Assembly (NCBI GenBank): GCA_907163375.1
Contig: CAJQUW010008964.1
Coordinates: 208,501-272,500 of the forward strand
DNA: 64,000 nucleotides
From: Prostheceraeus crozeri
Lineage: Eukaryota; Platyhelminthes; Polycladida; Euryleptidae
Direction of reading: 5' to 3'
Shown one piece after another: positions 50,615 through 62,446 of this stretch. The notes under the pieces were generated by a model that did not search any database, was not told where the DNA came from, and saw nothing but the letters and a program-made list of their open reading frames with translations. Numbering within the stretch: position 1 is the first letter of the stretch; every line of letters begins with the position of its first letter. The translations under genes and the position numbers were made by a program.

Positions 50615-50749
50615 CTGTAATAATTGGAAATTCATTAATTACCAATATAATTCATCAATTCGCTGAGAATAATTTCATGGGTATAATTAACATGAACAAT
50701 TTATAGGCCTACATAGCAAATTTTTAACTCTCATTTACTACAATCAAGT

Positions 50750-50878
50750 GTTAACATATCAAAATTCCAGGACTTTTCCAGAAGTGTGAAATTTAAGGAG
50801 TTTCCAGGGTCCCTAAAATTTATTTTAAGATTTAAGGAGTTTTCCAGGAAATTGAGGAGCGCAGGAACCCTGAATAAA
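50750..50878 (-). repeat. CCTGGAAAA-type repeat cluster beginning CAGGGTTCCTG
   Basis: On the minus strand from about 50876: CAGGGTTCCTGCGC, then repeated TTTCCTGGAAAACTCCTTAA, CCCTGGAAACTCCTTAA and CTGGAAAAGTCCTGGAATTT. This looks like one end of yet another hAT-like element (CAGGG start, subterminal repeats). The partner end was not found. It lies inside the inner hAT element. Confidence 0.55.
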
Positions 50879-52005
50879 ACAAACTGGAGAAAAATTGATA
50901 AATTTATGGCCATCTCTTTAGAGCCTCGACATATGGACATGATACATAATCAATAGTTGCAGAAGATTTTCTGTCGCATCCCTCAAAGGCTCTGCAATTT
51001 CACCTTTCAGAGGCGTTCCTGAACTGTACATATGATAGGGGCCTATGTTTTCGTTATATATCAACAGTATATACGTAATAGGAATTTAGATCAAAATTCG
51101 GGCACTCGCTACCAAAAATTTCGGGCATTCGGGCGTCATGATTTTGGATTCGGGCATTCGGGCGAGAGTAGGAACACTGTTCCCATGGAGAATTGCCATT
51201 GAAGGTGTACAACATTTTCCGCGAGATTTGGTGTAATAACGAAACATAGCATGGGCAAAACCGGGACACGTTTAACTTTGCTTAAAGTGAAAAGATTGCA
51301 CTCAAACCTTGTAGTCTTTACAATCGATTATTTTTATAGTCTCGAATTTATTTATGATTCATTACTTATGGCAAATATGATTGCATAATAAACAATGTGA
51401 ATTCACAGACCATATCATTTCACACTGAAGAGGAAAACTTCGTTTTCAGTGAATAAATGCCACTCAGTTTTATAGCGATTATTGTTACTTTTGTCCTGTA
51501 TTCAGATCAGTGGTAAATATAAATACATGCGCGTGCATTATAGGAAGTATACATTCACAGTGACTCCTACGATCTGGACATGACAATCAAGAAACATATG
51601 GCCACATACAATGAATGTTAAAATTGGGCCATCACACAACACGTCGAAGTCAACTTTGAAAAGTAGGCCAAATAACAGCACGACTTGCATGGCGGCGCAA
51701 ATACAGGTTGCTATTTGGAGCAAGAAAGGGGGAATATCAATCTTGCATATCCCTAATACAAATTATCATCCAACAATGTAGGAACATTAGAATAAAGACC
51801 TCCTGGAAAAAGGTGATCGTTATTTCATTCAAACGAAGTTAATCCTCCTCTGTGACTTTGTTCATAATTTGTCAACATTTTCCGTGAATTTGTCACATTT
51901 TGTCACACAGACAGCGAAAAACACACAATTTGTCACATTTTATTTTGAGATGAAAATGTGTCACATATTGTCACGTTTTGTCACATCGGCTCACCCCTGT
52001 AAGTT

Positions 52006-52822
52006 TCTTTACTGACACCTACAAAAAGTACAACATAAAATGTGAAATCAAAACTATCACTAGGAAATCAAACTTTTAACAAACTTTCGGATGATGCAAT
52101 TTTTCTTTTTTTGATAACATTTACTTCAACTTCGTTCAGTCAATAACGCTGCATAATTTTTGCGATCACAAGTGACAGATGGCAGCACAAACTGTCAAGG
52201 ATAGCCGAAAGCAAACAAAGAACTAACTTTTCTACGTATTACGGCTAGAGCTTTCATGTTTTGGCTTGAAATAATGCTGGTGTCATCAGCTCCAAGAGTA
52301 TACTAGCTTTATCAAAATCGAACCATTCATTATCTGGCAAACTTGGAATTAGTAATTTTCCCCCTTAAAGCAATATATGGTGAGTCATCTCAGCTTCGCG
52401 ATAGGGGTCAGTCAAACGAAGATAGATATTATTCGAAATTGGCGGTCGCTAAGTAGTGTTAACTCCCCATCACCGCGGTTCGAAGCGGAAGCACGAAGGG
52501 CATCATTCTTCATCCGATAAATTGCAAAAAGTTGATATCCATGACACAAGGTACAGCCGAAAAGATTGATATAATGACACCGCACAATGCGAGAAAACAC
52601 TTCAATGACGTAATCAAGCAATTTATCAAATTGTCATTTTATAATAAATAACTTGGTAAGTCCCAGTTGTTGAAAATCGATTGTCACGAGACTGGGCAGA
52701 CACTGGGATTAATAGACTGCACGTCTAGTACGTCGCAAATGAAGTATTTACTTAGGGTCACACTTAAGTCTAACCAAATCTAAGTAATTTTGTACACATA
52801 GTAGTGCAACACATAATGAAGC
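52006..52822. other. Gene-free stretch
   Basis: No recognised feature. Confidence 0.45.
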
Positions 52823-55140
52823 CAGTGTTGGCCGGTAAAAAACTACCCTGGTATTTACCATCCGGTAAAAGCTGTCAATTTTACATTCCTTTGTAGCAAA
52901 AACGGGCTAAAACTGACTAGAACTGGCTGAAACTCTTTTTCCAATATTATTGTCCTAGTCTTTACGTACAAACAAGGCATTGATTGATGCTCCTAGTTTC
53001 AATGATTAACGCCAGTCATAATAAGTTCACTTTATTTGTCCTAAGTTCATCTAATTCTATCAAGATTAGGCCTGTATTTCCAGAATTCAAGCCTTATCAA
53101 TAATTTCAAATAAGCAGATACTTTAAGAATAAGAGCAAACTTGTGGATAAACTATTATAGCTATACGATGCTGATACGTGCATATGTTCTTATAAAACTA
53201 TGTGCATTATTTCTAACTATCATGTCTTTTGCTATTTTATTAAGTTAATTCAATAAAATAGGCAACAAGTGTACATGCTAGTTAGATAGTACATAACTTA
53301 CAGCAGAGCAATAAGTTTGCGACTGAATATCAACAAGTCAAAATTATTAGTGCTGCCTAAAAGAAATGAAGCAAGTTTGGATACATTCTCTTTGCCAGAG
53401 GTACAAAATGTGTCACATTTGAAAATCCTCGGAGTCACATTTTCTTCAAATTTGAAATGGAATTCTCATGTTGACGATATACTCAGGAAATGTAATTCAA
53501 GACTGTATGCTCTTCGTGTCCTACGCCCTGTTGTGTCTCGTGATATCCTGATGCAGACCTACAAAGGCATTATTCTATCTCTATTGGACTACACATCGCC
53601 AGTATTTATTGGATTGTCTCGTCTCCTACAAACAAGATTGGAGCGATTCTTGAGACGCTGCCATCGTATAGTCCATGTAAGTGAGTGCGATTGCAAGGAG
53701 TTTGATTACCTAAGTGAACACCGAATGGAAGTTGTCTGCAAGTTGTTCAGGTCTGCTGAGAACAATATGGAGCATCCCTTTCATTCAATCATTCCTCACC
53801 AGCTTGCGAGAAGTGGACAGTATGTCATCGAACTTGCGAGGACTTCTAGACGACAGCGTCAATTTCAGATTTGTGTTGCCAGATACCTAAATGGCATTTG
53901 TACTTAAGTGAATTATAACTGGTACATTTCGTCATTTTGTCAATTTTCTTGATTTCTTTGTGTGCCATGTAAACAGCATTTTGCACTTACTTGATTGCTA
54001 TTACTTAGAAATATATACGCTTTCTTTCTTTCTTAGCTTTATTTAAGAACATTTACAGTTTAAGAGGTGTAGGCGAAAAATGTGATGCCAGAGGAATTTA
54101 ATTCCTGATGTTTAGAATTTAGTTCAAAATATAAAAACATGTTCCACTTTAGTTATTCGATTTAATCATACATGTACCTTACTTGTACCCCATGATGAAT
54201 TCTAAAATTAGAATATCACTGTGAATTTAAAAACACGTCGCATTCATTCAAGCGGCCATTCGATCACCCATGCAATATCACCAGTCATCAGTACTGTTTG
54301 TCCTTCTCAGACCAACAACCAATTCTGCAGATTAATGGAGGTGTTCTTTAAGATAATCTGAAGGTGTTCAGACGTGTCTTTCGCTTTAGTAAGGTTGCCG
54401 CTGCGCAGTATTGTTCTTTGTTCTCCCAAATCATACTTTTCCGCTACTTGCAACCACGAGCATTACAGTCAAATAATAGCAGTGGAAATGTATTTCCAGT
54501 GGCTACTGCAAATTGCTTGACTTGTAAGCGGAGACTCACTGGTGGAGAGGCCCTGTGGTAGGTAGTATGTTGACTCTGCATCCGGGAGAGATGATTTCTA
54601 ACTTGGATCGCACAAAAAAAGACACATAAGAATTAGAGTAGGATAAGTTAATGTAAGCCAAGTGAAGAAAGGTGTTCGATTAATGTGCTTTCGTGCCTAG
54701 ACTATCAATATTTATCTTTATTCTTTTAAATTACAAGAAATACAATCTTTTCACTTGCAAGAGCACTCACACGATGACAATTTCAGAATTAGCTATTGAC
54801 TCCCATTATCTGGCTAATAGGCAAGTGATGCTGAAGTCAAAGTTGGTCATAAACATATTGGAAAAATAGGCAGAGCAACTATACGCTTACACAGCATCGT
54901 CTATCGTTCGTCATAAAACTGATAAAAATTGTTTCTATCCAAAACTCAAGGTAGTGCTCTGCACCATGCAATTGCAATCTGAAAACTCGCAAGCATCACC
55001 ACACTCAAATTTTAAGTCGATCTTACGATAAAAAACAAACTGAGTTTTTGGAATTCTAGTTTTTGCCAGTTTTAGCCGGTTTTACCAATTTTTCCGGGTT
55101 TAATCGTGTTTTTACCACTTACTAGCAAAACCCAGTATTA
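52823..55140. mobile_element. Candidate old hAT-like element with inverted subterminal repeats
   Basis: The left end begins CAGTGTTGGCCGGTAAAAA and continues with GGGCTAAAACTGACTAGAACTGG. The right end (about 55060-55140) holds the complements TTGCCAGTTTTAGCCGGTTT and GTGTTTTTACCACTTA, finishing CCCAGTATTA. The last nine bases of the two ends differ only by transitions. No target duplication could be matched, so the pairing is inference. A LINE fragment (53290-54034) lies inside. Confidence 0.45.
53290..54034 (+). mobile_element. 5'-truncated LINE with C-terminal RT frame
   Basis: A 197-codon frame (53317-53907) matches the post-YADD part of CR1/Jockey-type ORF2: RLNINKSKLLVLPK, VSHLKILGVTFSSNLKWNSH, LYALRVLRPVV, LLDYTSPVFIGLS, RRCHRIVHVSECDC and RRQRQFQICVARYLN, ending naturally at TAA. 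A 3' UTR and a (TTTC)n tail at 54021-54033 follow. No lesions were seen in the retained part. It resembles the C-terminus of the LINE at 15.9-18.0 kb (LHVLRVLRPFF), so the two may be related families. Confidence 0.8.
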
Positions 55141-55359
55141 CTTTAACTTTACTTTAATTACAATCGCACAAAAATTCCTCATTTATCTTCAAAACTCATG
55201 TTCGATATGATGATTTACTCTTACAACTGTCAATTCTAAGTTTTTATTTATATTTCCTGTTCAGCCAGCCAAGCGATAAATTTCTGATATGGGAGGTTTT
55301 TAATTACTTTCCCAAGAATTCATACCAACAAGGGAAATTTGAATAAAGAAAGAAAGAAA
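55141..55359 (+). mobile_element. Probable LINE 3' terminus with (GAAA)n tail
   Basis: GGGAAATTTGAATAAAGAAAGAAAGAAA (split here as GGGAAATTTGAATAA plus an AAAG run) ends at about 55359, a typical non-LTR 3' end of AATAAAG and short tandem repeats. No ORF fragment was recognised upstream; the left boundary is a guess. Confidence 0.4.
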
Positions 55360-55879
55360 TTGCAGGACACACAAACATTCTTTGTCCGGTTCAGTTAAAC
55401 GGTTCAATTCCTCATGTATTTACCGAGTAAGCATTTTTGATTTTACCTTTAACAGTTCAATAATGATGTGGAATCATATAGACAAATATGACTGCTGCAT
55501 GGAGAAATCTTGTATCACAGAAAGATCTTAGTAAGTTAGTAAAATAAACATCTTACCACCATCGAACTTTAATTCAAGAGAATGAGAGAGAGCCAGAAAA
55601 TGAGAAAATGAATTCACAATTTTTAACTGCGTCGATGACAACTAAAATTGGAGACAGAGACACACACGAATCTTGTAGGCGGAGGAAGATGAACAAGAAA
55701 AAACTCGAACGACTATTGAGGAAAAACGCATCCGAAGCATCTACAAACCAGAAAATGCCGTTATCGAATTTAACTGAACCGTTAATAATTATCGAATGCA
55801 TGGGGTAGCCATGTTTCATTACCCTGAGATAAATAGAGTAGCGGCAATGCTGTCAAACTTCCGTTTTTAGTCGAAAGAC
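55360..55879. other. Gene-free stretch
   Basis: No recognised feature. Confidence 0.4.
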
Positions 55880-56755
55880 ACAGAGTTCAATCCTTAGTTG
55901 GATCAAGTGAAGCTTCATCCTTCGGACAACGTAAAGCCTTCAATTGTCCTACATGATAAATTGTACTATCCTGCAACAGGTGTCAGAGATCAAAGATCTT
56001 GGTATCACAATCCACTCCCCTATCAGCTTCAAAAAACACGTATCATCAGTTGTTTTGCGTGCAAACTGAATGCTTGGCCTCATTAAAAGGGCTTTTGTGA
56101 CTCGAGGTAAGGCTCTTCTGGTGAAACTGTTTAAAATTTACGAACGTCCCATTCTTGAGTATTCATGCATTTTGTGGTGTCTACATCAGCAAGGGTTGAT
56201 CAATGAAATTGAAGACATTCAGCGACGATTTTGCCTATTATTCAGCGATCTGCGACAGTTAGTATAAAAATCGCTTGCATGAACTAACACTTTTAAAGTT
56301 GTCTTCCCGCCGCCTAAAATATAAATTGATATTTGTCTACAAAATGTTAAATGGTCTCGTCAACCTTGATGTTGAGGAATACTTTTCATTTTCCGTGCGA
56401 AATCCATGCCGAAACAATCCCTACGCGATCATGCACGAGGACAAAAACACCAGTGAAATACCATTTCTCTACAAGTTATGTGATTAAGCACTGGAATAAG
56501 TTGACTTACTTCTAAGTTTCTGCTCCCTCTTTAAATGACTTTAAGCATCGATTATCGAACTACTTCCGCATCAACGACATATGGTAATCCCTTGATTTCT
56601 CTACTTTTATTTGAAATGTACTTATTGCTTGATTTTAACTTCATTGTTCATGAATGTTTGGTTTTTGTTGCCCTTCATGGGCTTTCCCAATTTGTCATGG
56701 TCTGAGTCATCATTTGTGTTTTATGTGAATGTTATATGACAAATATATTATCATT
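55880..56755 (+). pseudogene. Decayed L2/CR1-type LINE C-terminus
   Basis: The frame reads SEIKDLGITIHSPISFKKHV and SSVVLRAN, meets TGA (56067-56069, where relatives have a sense codon, probably CGA), and continues MLGLIKRAFVTRGKAL, LEYSCILWCL and IEDIQRRF. A frameshift near 56262 leads to YKNRLHELTLLKLSSRRLKY and KMLNGLVNLD. A third frame near 56490 gives KHWNKL, then SAPSLNDFKHRLSNYF and INDIW-stop at about 56583. The 3' UTR ends near ATATTATCATTATCA at 56757. This is a different family from the 53.3-kb copy. Confidence 0.75.
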
Positions 56756-57568
56756 ATCAAGTCTATTTGGTTTACGCAGGGTTCTACAAAAATAAGGACA
56801 CCTGTCTATCTGATTGAGACGCCTGAACTTCACTCGATGTAAATACTTTTATCAATGAATTCTGTAACTACCGTATTTTTAGCTGCAAACTTACCAGTCA
56901 AATTTACCTAATAGTGAAATCCAACAATCTCCCATTAGCTGTCATCACTAATCCAAAATCTTCTTGTGACTGAAGGGATGCAACAATTTCTCGTTTTGTA
57001 TACTTTAAAAATAAACTATTTAATTGCAAGTGACCTTATGATTTGTTTTCAACAACAGTTGTATTCAATTCATTGAAAAATAGGATGCAACAACTTGCAC
57101 TTCAATGTATTCACAAATCACAACCTCACTAATGATTTTCCGCTGTGCTATTGCATCTTATATTATCTAAAAAAACATTGAATTATGATCGCAGTTATAG
57201 GGGCTAAGATGATAATTTGGGATGTTGGATACTAAGGTGTTAATTTCTAGCTGCGAAGCTCGGGATGTTCACTAAATTATTAAAGGAGCGCCATAGCTCC
57301 CGTTTGCGGAACGCTGGACTTTAAGGAAACATTAGCACACCTTTTAGCAGGATGCGGAAAGGGTATCAGCTCCATGGAAACTTTCGACTTAAAAGGATTG
57401 TAAGACGTTGTGTACATGTCAATTGTTATTAATTTATTACACTCATAAGTGCATAAAGCAGCAAGTCAAAACAAATTTGCAATACGTAGATGTACGAAGT
57501 AAAGTCAACAAATTGATCAATGATAAAATATATACAGCTAGGCCTACTGGGAAAGTAACGCTCGTTTT
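56756..57568. other. Gene-free stretch
   Basis: No coding region recognised. The part nearest 57568 is probably 3' UTR of the following minus-strand LINE fragment. Confidence 0.4.
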
Positions 57569-57903
57569 TCAATATAGAAAATTATACGAGTTCTTCTTGA
57601 ACCTCGGTAGGAATGTAGAGTTCACAGTGTCAGGAGGCAGGGAATTCCAGTCGTGAATGACACGCTGGGAAAAAAAATATTTGCGGGTTTGAGCCCCTGA
57701 AGATTTTTAAGTCATGGCCACGGGTCCTTGGGGTCAAAGGGTTGAAGAACTTCACTAGATCACATGGGAAATGAAAAATGAGAAATTCTGAACACGGCTA
57801 TTAAGTCAAAAGCACGGCGGAGAAGTTGGAGCGGTGCAATGCCCAGCATCCGAAGGCGGTCTTCGTAGGGCTGCCCCGATAAGTGCATCACACACCGAAT
57901 GAA
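57569..57903 (-). pseudogene. LINE C-terminal fragment
   Basis: On the minus strand: MHLSGQPYEDRLRMLGIAPL, RRAFDLIAVFRISHFSF, then a frameshift through RTRGHDLKIFRGSNPQ, and another to FSQRVIHDWNSLPPDTVNS and PRFKKNSYNFLY, ending TGA at 57569-57571. This is the conserved end of CR1/L2-like ORF2 (YeeRL..L, RR.R.DLi..fki, RV...WN.LP). Two frameshifts show age. The RT core is absent. Confidence 0.75.
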
Positions 57904-58548
57904 ACATCATTGACGAAATTTACATTAAATTCCTTCAAACTATGTTTTTTATCAATCATAATCGGACGACTTTTATAACATTATTAGCTAAATTTATGTT
58001 TAAGTAAAGAATTGACCGGAAATTAAAGCAGTAACTATGTGTATCCTTCGTATCGCCAACTAGCTAACCAACAGTTCCATAAATTATAGGCTAGAATTTG
58101 AGTTTCATCCTCGATCAAATTTTATCAATGTCGACGCCAGGAATTTTTGTCGATTTCAAAGTCTATGTATTATCGAGTTCAGGTTTATATATCATCATAG
58201 GTTTCCATTTGGAATGTCGATCTCACCTCAGTGTAAAACAAATAACTATTCTCGAAATGGATTCTGAAATCTAAAATGCGATGTGAATATGTAGTGGCAT
58301 ATTTCCACCCTACACATTATTGAAATATTATTAAAATGAGCCAGTCATTCCGGACTAAATTGTACGAATTGCCATTTTGATGACCTTACTTTCAAGCCAA
58401 AAACATAAAAAAGAAGACGAAAAATAAAAAATCAGTGCAAATTCTCTACCTTTGCTTTAAGGAAGTTTATTATCAAGAGTCAAAAGCAACATCAGGTTAA
58501 CTCACAAATAAAAGCTCCGCTATGTACTATCATTACTTGAGATCTTAA
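57904..58548. other. Mostly gene-free; one short open stretch on plus
   Basis: A 57-codon plus frame at about 58097-58272 (MSTPGIFVDFKVYVL within it) reads smoothly but has no recognised family. The rest shows nothing. Confidence 0.3.
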
Positions 58549-59215
58549 AATGAACAATAATTTCGTAGTGATTTCGCTATCGGTTGTCCACGCTTCATTG
58601 ATAGTTTTTCAAAATTCAATGCTCTCAACCACATTAGAATTGAGGGAGGGACTCTGGGAAGAACATATGAATATCATGAAACATTTACGTTCTAAATGAT
58701 CTGCCTCTCTGACTTCACGTCATTTCCTTCTCTTGCGATGCCTTTTTTGATAACTGCTTTCTGAGTTTTTGCAATATAGTTGCCATCTTCAAAGATGAAA
58801 AAGTTCTTCATCCACGCATTTCCGAAAAAAATAACCCAATTCTTCAACAGGTTTACTCATCATTTCAACGGAGAAAGTTGAATAGATGCTCGTCATTTCT
58901 AAATGCTTCTTTGTCTTGAAAAATGTGAATGTAATGACATCAATCCTCTCGTCATGAAGTCACTAAACAAACTTTCATGCTGACCATATCTTGTCTGGCT
59001 GCATACAACGCTAGAATATCGCCCGATATTTTATGTCCTAATTCGCTGAGTTCTATCACTTCTACTGACGATCTATGCTGCTGATGAGCATTTAAACAAA
59101 GCAAAAGGTGCTCAGAAATAGCTGTAGACAATTTCTTGACAAATGTAGCACTGTCCCACAAATGATGTGACACAAAATGGGGGGCGTGATACAGTAAAGA
59201 ATGCAAGGCAATCAA
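58549..59215 (-). pseudogene. Unassigned decayed coding trace
   Basis: Three abutting minus-strand frames read like one protein. 59215-58952 contains SATFVKKLSTAISEHLLLCL and GHKISGDILALYAARQDM. 58956 to about 58830 contains DERIDVITFTFFKTKK and FSVEMMSKPVEELGYFF. After an apparent slip at a seven-T run near 58830, the third frame gives KNFFIFEDGNYIAKTQKAV, then two stops, and ends LRNYCSF at 58549. No intron signal is needed. I recognise no family. Composition alone does not prove coding. An integrated viral or large-transposon gene is one possibility. Confidence 0.3.
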
Positions 59216-59467
59216 TTATCTACCAATAAGCATTATGTAAAGAAAAAAATAAAATTCATGCTCTTACACAAATAAAATATATCGTCAGACATCTAAGTCC
59301 TTATATACATATATTTAATTAAATGTTGAATTAAGTTTTATTCAATAAGTCTAATTACAGTTAACATTATGCCAATTTTACTTTTTTGCCATTATGCGAA
59401 TGTATATCGGGAGATGGTTGGTTTTCTTGAAACCAACAAATGAACATCTAATGTATTCACGTTTTCA

Positions 59468-59953
59468 GTGATAAAAATGCTCATTGGGACTGAAGCACTG
59501 ATGAAAGCAATTACGATTATTAATGATACAAACTATCAAGAAATCAAAAAGATGAAACGCAAACGGCATGAGCTGCTTATGTCATCATACATAAACATTA
59601 CCAAACATCAATTGAAAATTCACTATTCAATCAGTACGACATCACATCTGACAAACTGCGTAAGTCTCTGGCAACCAACTCATCCTTTACTAGTGTGGTG
59701 AAATTGCTATATTCCATCAATTTATCAGACAAGCAAATTTGCTTTACTCGCATCAATGTGAGCCGAATGTCAAACAAAACAGTTGTGCCTTACGCAATGA
59801 TGATTGTTACTATGGTTCAGTTTATCAGAATCATCAATGTTGACATTTCTCAGTTCGACAACTAAATTTTGCGATCGATTAAAAGCAGGGCTATTCACTG
59901 ATCCTTTCAGTGGAAAATTTTCAAACTTTGGCGGTAATCATCTTGATATTTAG
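59468..59953 (+). pseudogene. Unassigned decayed coding trace, divergent to its neighbour
   Basis: Plus frames: IKMLIGTEALMKAITI to KKMKRKRHELLMSSYI (from 59468), then a shift to a frame with NQYDITSDKLRKSLAT and INLSDKQICFTRINVSRM, ending QFDN-TAA (59863-59865), then KFCDRLKAGLFTDPFSG to TAG 59951-59953. The pieces are colinear and abutting. It is divergent from the trace at 58549-59215 with about 250 bp between. No family was recognised, and chance frames cannot be excluded in AT-rich DNA. Confidence 0.27.
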
Positions 59954-60348
59954 CGCAAATTGGAGGATTTTTTGTCCATAGTTGATGTCTTTCAACATTC
60001 ATGAAAATTCTAACAAACATGCAGGAGAAGTGTGGTCGACATTTATTGCACATTATGATCTATTTCCGTACTCTTAATTTGTATTCAACTTATACCACTG
60101 TTCTCTATACAAATTAGATAGAATAGAGCACCATTTTGTACTGCAGAATAGTAGAGGATTGCTTGATAGTTATGTGATGACAAAGTTAGACGATTAAAAC
60201 GTCACACGCTAACCGATAGGTCAACATACATTATGTTAATAAGATTTTACTCTCTATAAAGTACCTATATAATTTAAGCAATACAATGCAGTCAATCAAT
60301 ATATGTTATTTTATTAACAGGGTTAACTACTGCTACTGAAAACACGCG

Positions 60349-61273
60349 AGGAAATACAAATTAGTAAGTTGCAATTCAAGATGCACAAAAAATTGTGAAG
60401 TTTGCTTAGCGAGTGAATTCTGTCCAACTGTGGCTGTCCGAATTGTCGCTTCAATTACTCCGAGTAGAAGAAGTTTTGACGACGATGTATTTGATAACTA
60501 TTTATCATTACACATGATGTAGTTGAAGTATTGTCATACAAACGAGTACAATATACTATTATGTATAGTGTTTTACAATTCACTATCACATGCACTCTTT
60601 TCAAGCATGTACCGCCTCTACAGCTTCCTGCTTTAGTGTTTCAATTTTGACGAGTCTCTGGGAGACTGAGTGATTCGGATATTCATAGCTTTAATGGAGT
60701 TCTGATATGTAAATAGTGTCACCTTTTAAATCTAACCACTGCACCACGAGAAGGCCAACAGCCGAACTTTTTGTGCAACTATATATAGGTATCTTTGATT
60801 AGATTTTAAATACAGGAAATACAAATTAGTAAGTTGCAATTCAAGATGCACAAAAAATTGTGAAGTTTGCTTAGCGAGTGAATTCTGTCCAACTGTGGCT
60901 GTCCGAATTGTCGCTTCAATTACTCCGAGTAGAAGAAGTTTTGACGACGATGTATTTGATAACTATTTATCATTACACATGATGTAGTTGAAGTATTGTC
61001 ATATAAACGAGTACAATATACTATTATGTATAGTGTTTTTACAATTCACTATCACATGCACTCTTTTCAAGCATGTACCGCCTCTATAGCTTCCTGCTTT
61101 AGTGTTTCAATTTTGACGAGTCTCTGGGAGACTGAATGATTCGGATATTCATAGCTTTAATGGAGTTCTGATATGTAAATAGTGTCACCTTTTAAATCTA
61201 ACCACTGCACCACGAGAAGGCCAACAGCCGAACTTTTTGTGCAACTATATATAGGTATCTTTGATTAGATTTT
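60349..61273. repeat. Recent ~460-bp tandem duplication
   Basis: 60349-60807 and 60814-61273 are the same sequence, separated by 6 bp (AAATAC). They differ at about three or four substitutions plus one extra T. Each copy contains, on the minus strand, a tRNA A-box-like GTGGTGCAGTGGTTAGA near its right end but no B-box. The near identity shows a recent event or an assembly duplication. Confidence 0.95.
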
Positions 61274-62446
61274 TGATAAAATCATAAATAAAGAAGCAAC
61301 CAAGAAATCCGGTAATTTAGGAAGCGTCATTTTGTCTACAAGATGAACTCGCACATTAAAACCATTGCAGTTTGTGGTGGATTCAAATATATTTTGCTGT
61401 AGATTGCCGAAGCTGAGAGTTTTAGTGGTTTCTAAACAATAGTTCAATGTAATAATGCTAATAAATAACAATATCCATTCTCTATAAGTAATGGGGTACT
61501 ATGCGCAAATATATTCAACAAAAAATCCCACTAAATTTGAATTTCTTCATTTGAGAAACATCTAACTAAGCTCTGGAAGCAATCATATGGCTTTTACACG
61601 ATGTGTGCTGAACAAAACAGATTAGCTTTAATCAAAAAAATTCAATATCCCTTTAGATAAACAGCCGCATCAAATGAATGAGAAGCAATCGTTCCCTGAT
61701 TTTCGACCATCTCTAGGTCAATAATGCATTTTCCCTTTTATATTATTCATAAGCATTATGATTGACACGGCGTTAACTCGTCATAAACTTTTAATGTGTT
61801 TGTGACATTAAACTTTAAGTTTATGTCAAATGAAATTGCATATTTATATTTCTGTCCCTAAAACAGTTTGATATTTGTGGAAGAACTGAATAACAATGAC
61901 AGAAACTGAAACAGCCAGATGCATAAACGCAAGGAAAGAATACATCAAGAACAATAGTGTATTGGGGATGTCTAATATAGTCAGACTGCATTTTGGATGA
62001 CTGGCTTACCCGATGTAGATACAACATGATGCAAATTGCATGATGTAATAAAACATGAATTGCTGTAGATCTTCTTGAGTTGATAAAGTTTCTTAAAATC
62101 GTTAAATTTCAATGATATGAAGTGCATGTCATTTTGATGCATATGAAGAACACGTTGAAGAGGACGTATAACATCTGAAGCATGTGAGGCAGCAACCTTC
62201 TACTGGACACCCGTACTTCTACTGGGTCATAGGTAGCGCAATCTAGGAATTCACTACTAGTCACTTTATCGACACTGTGACTTTTATTTATTACGTTTAT
62301 GGTTGACTCTGGCGGTCTCACAGAGAAGGCTTGTGTGCACTGGTAATTGTTACAGGCCCGCGCGCTTGACTATGTCATGGTGCACTTCTCTTTTCTCCTG
62401 TTGAAACTGTTGCAGCAACAGTGTTGCTCGATACACTACTAGACAG
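61274..62446. other. Gene-free stretch
   Basis: No recognised feature. The upstream part of the piggyBac gene should lie just before 62447, but I could not read it. Confidence 0.4.

Larger units (their letters stand above)
48717..51185. mobile_element. Inner hAT element with 6-bp TSD, carrying a transposase 3' exon
   Basis: TIRs CAATGTTCCTACT (48723) and AGTAGGAACACTG (ending 51179) match at 12 of 13 positions. TTCCCA flanks both ends (48717-48722 and 51180-51185). TTCGGGCAT repeats cluster inside both ends (three near 48759-48800; four or more near 51096-51165). The element is 2457 bp. It holds the transposase remnant 50614-49377, but the room upstream (50615-51179) has no exon for the BED and catalytic parts, so it is internally deleted or rearranged. 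Confidence 0.85.
48155..52005. mobile_element. Outer hAT-like non-autonomous element with 6-bp TSD
   Basis: A 13-bp perfect TIR (CAGGGGTGAGCCG at 48161; CGGCTCACCCCTG ending 51999) is flanked by TAAGTT on both sides (48155-48160 and 52000-52005). Each end carries a cluster of TTTTGTCACAT repeats: four or more at 48185-48310 and at least four at 51880-51990. Without the nested SINE and inner element only about 1.2 kb remains, with no coding capacity, so it depended on another element's transposase. The CAG start and subterminal repeat clusters are typical of hAT. The duplication is 6 bp rather than the usual 8. Confidence 0.85.

Noticed and set aside
55840..55900. tRNA-like string with GAGTTCAATCC
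   Set aside because: No convincing A-box at the right distance and no cloverleaf.
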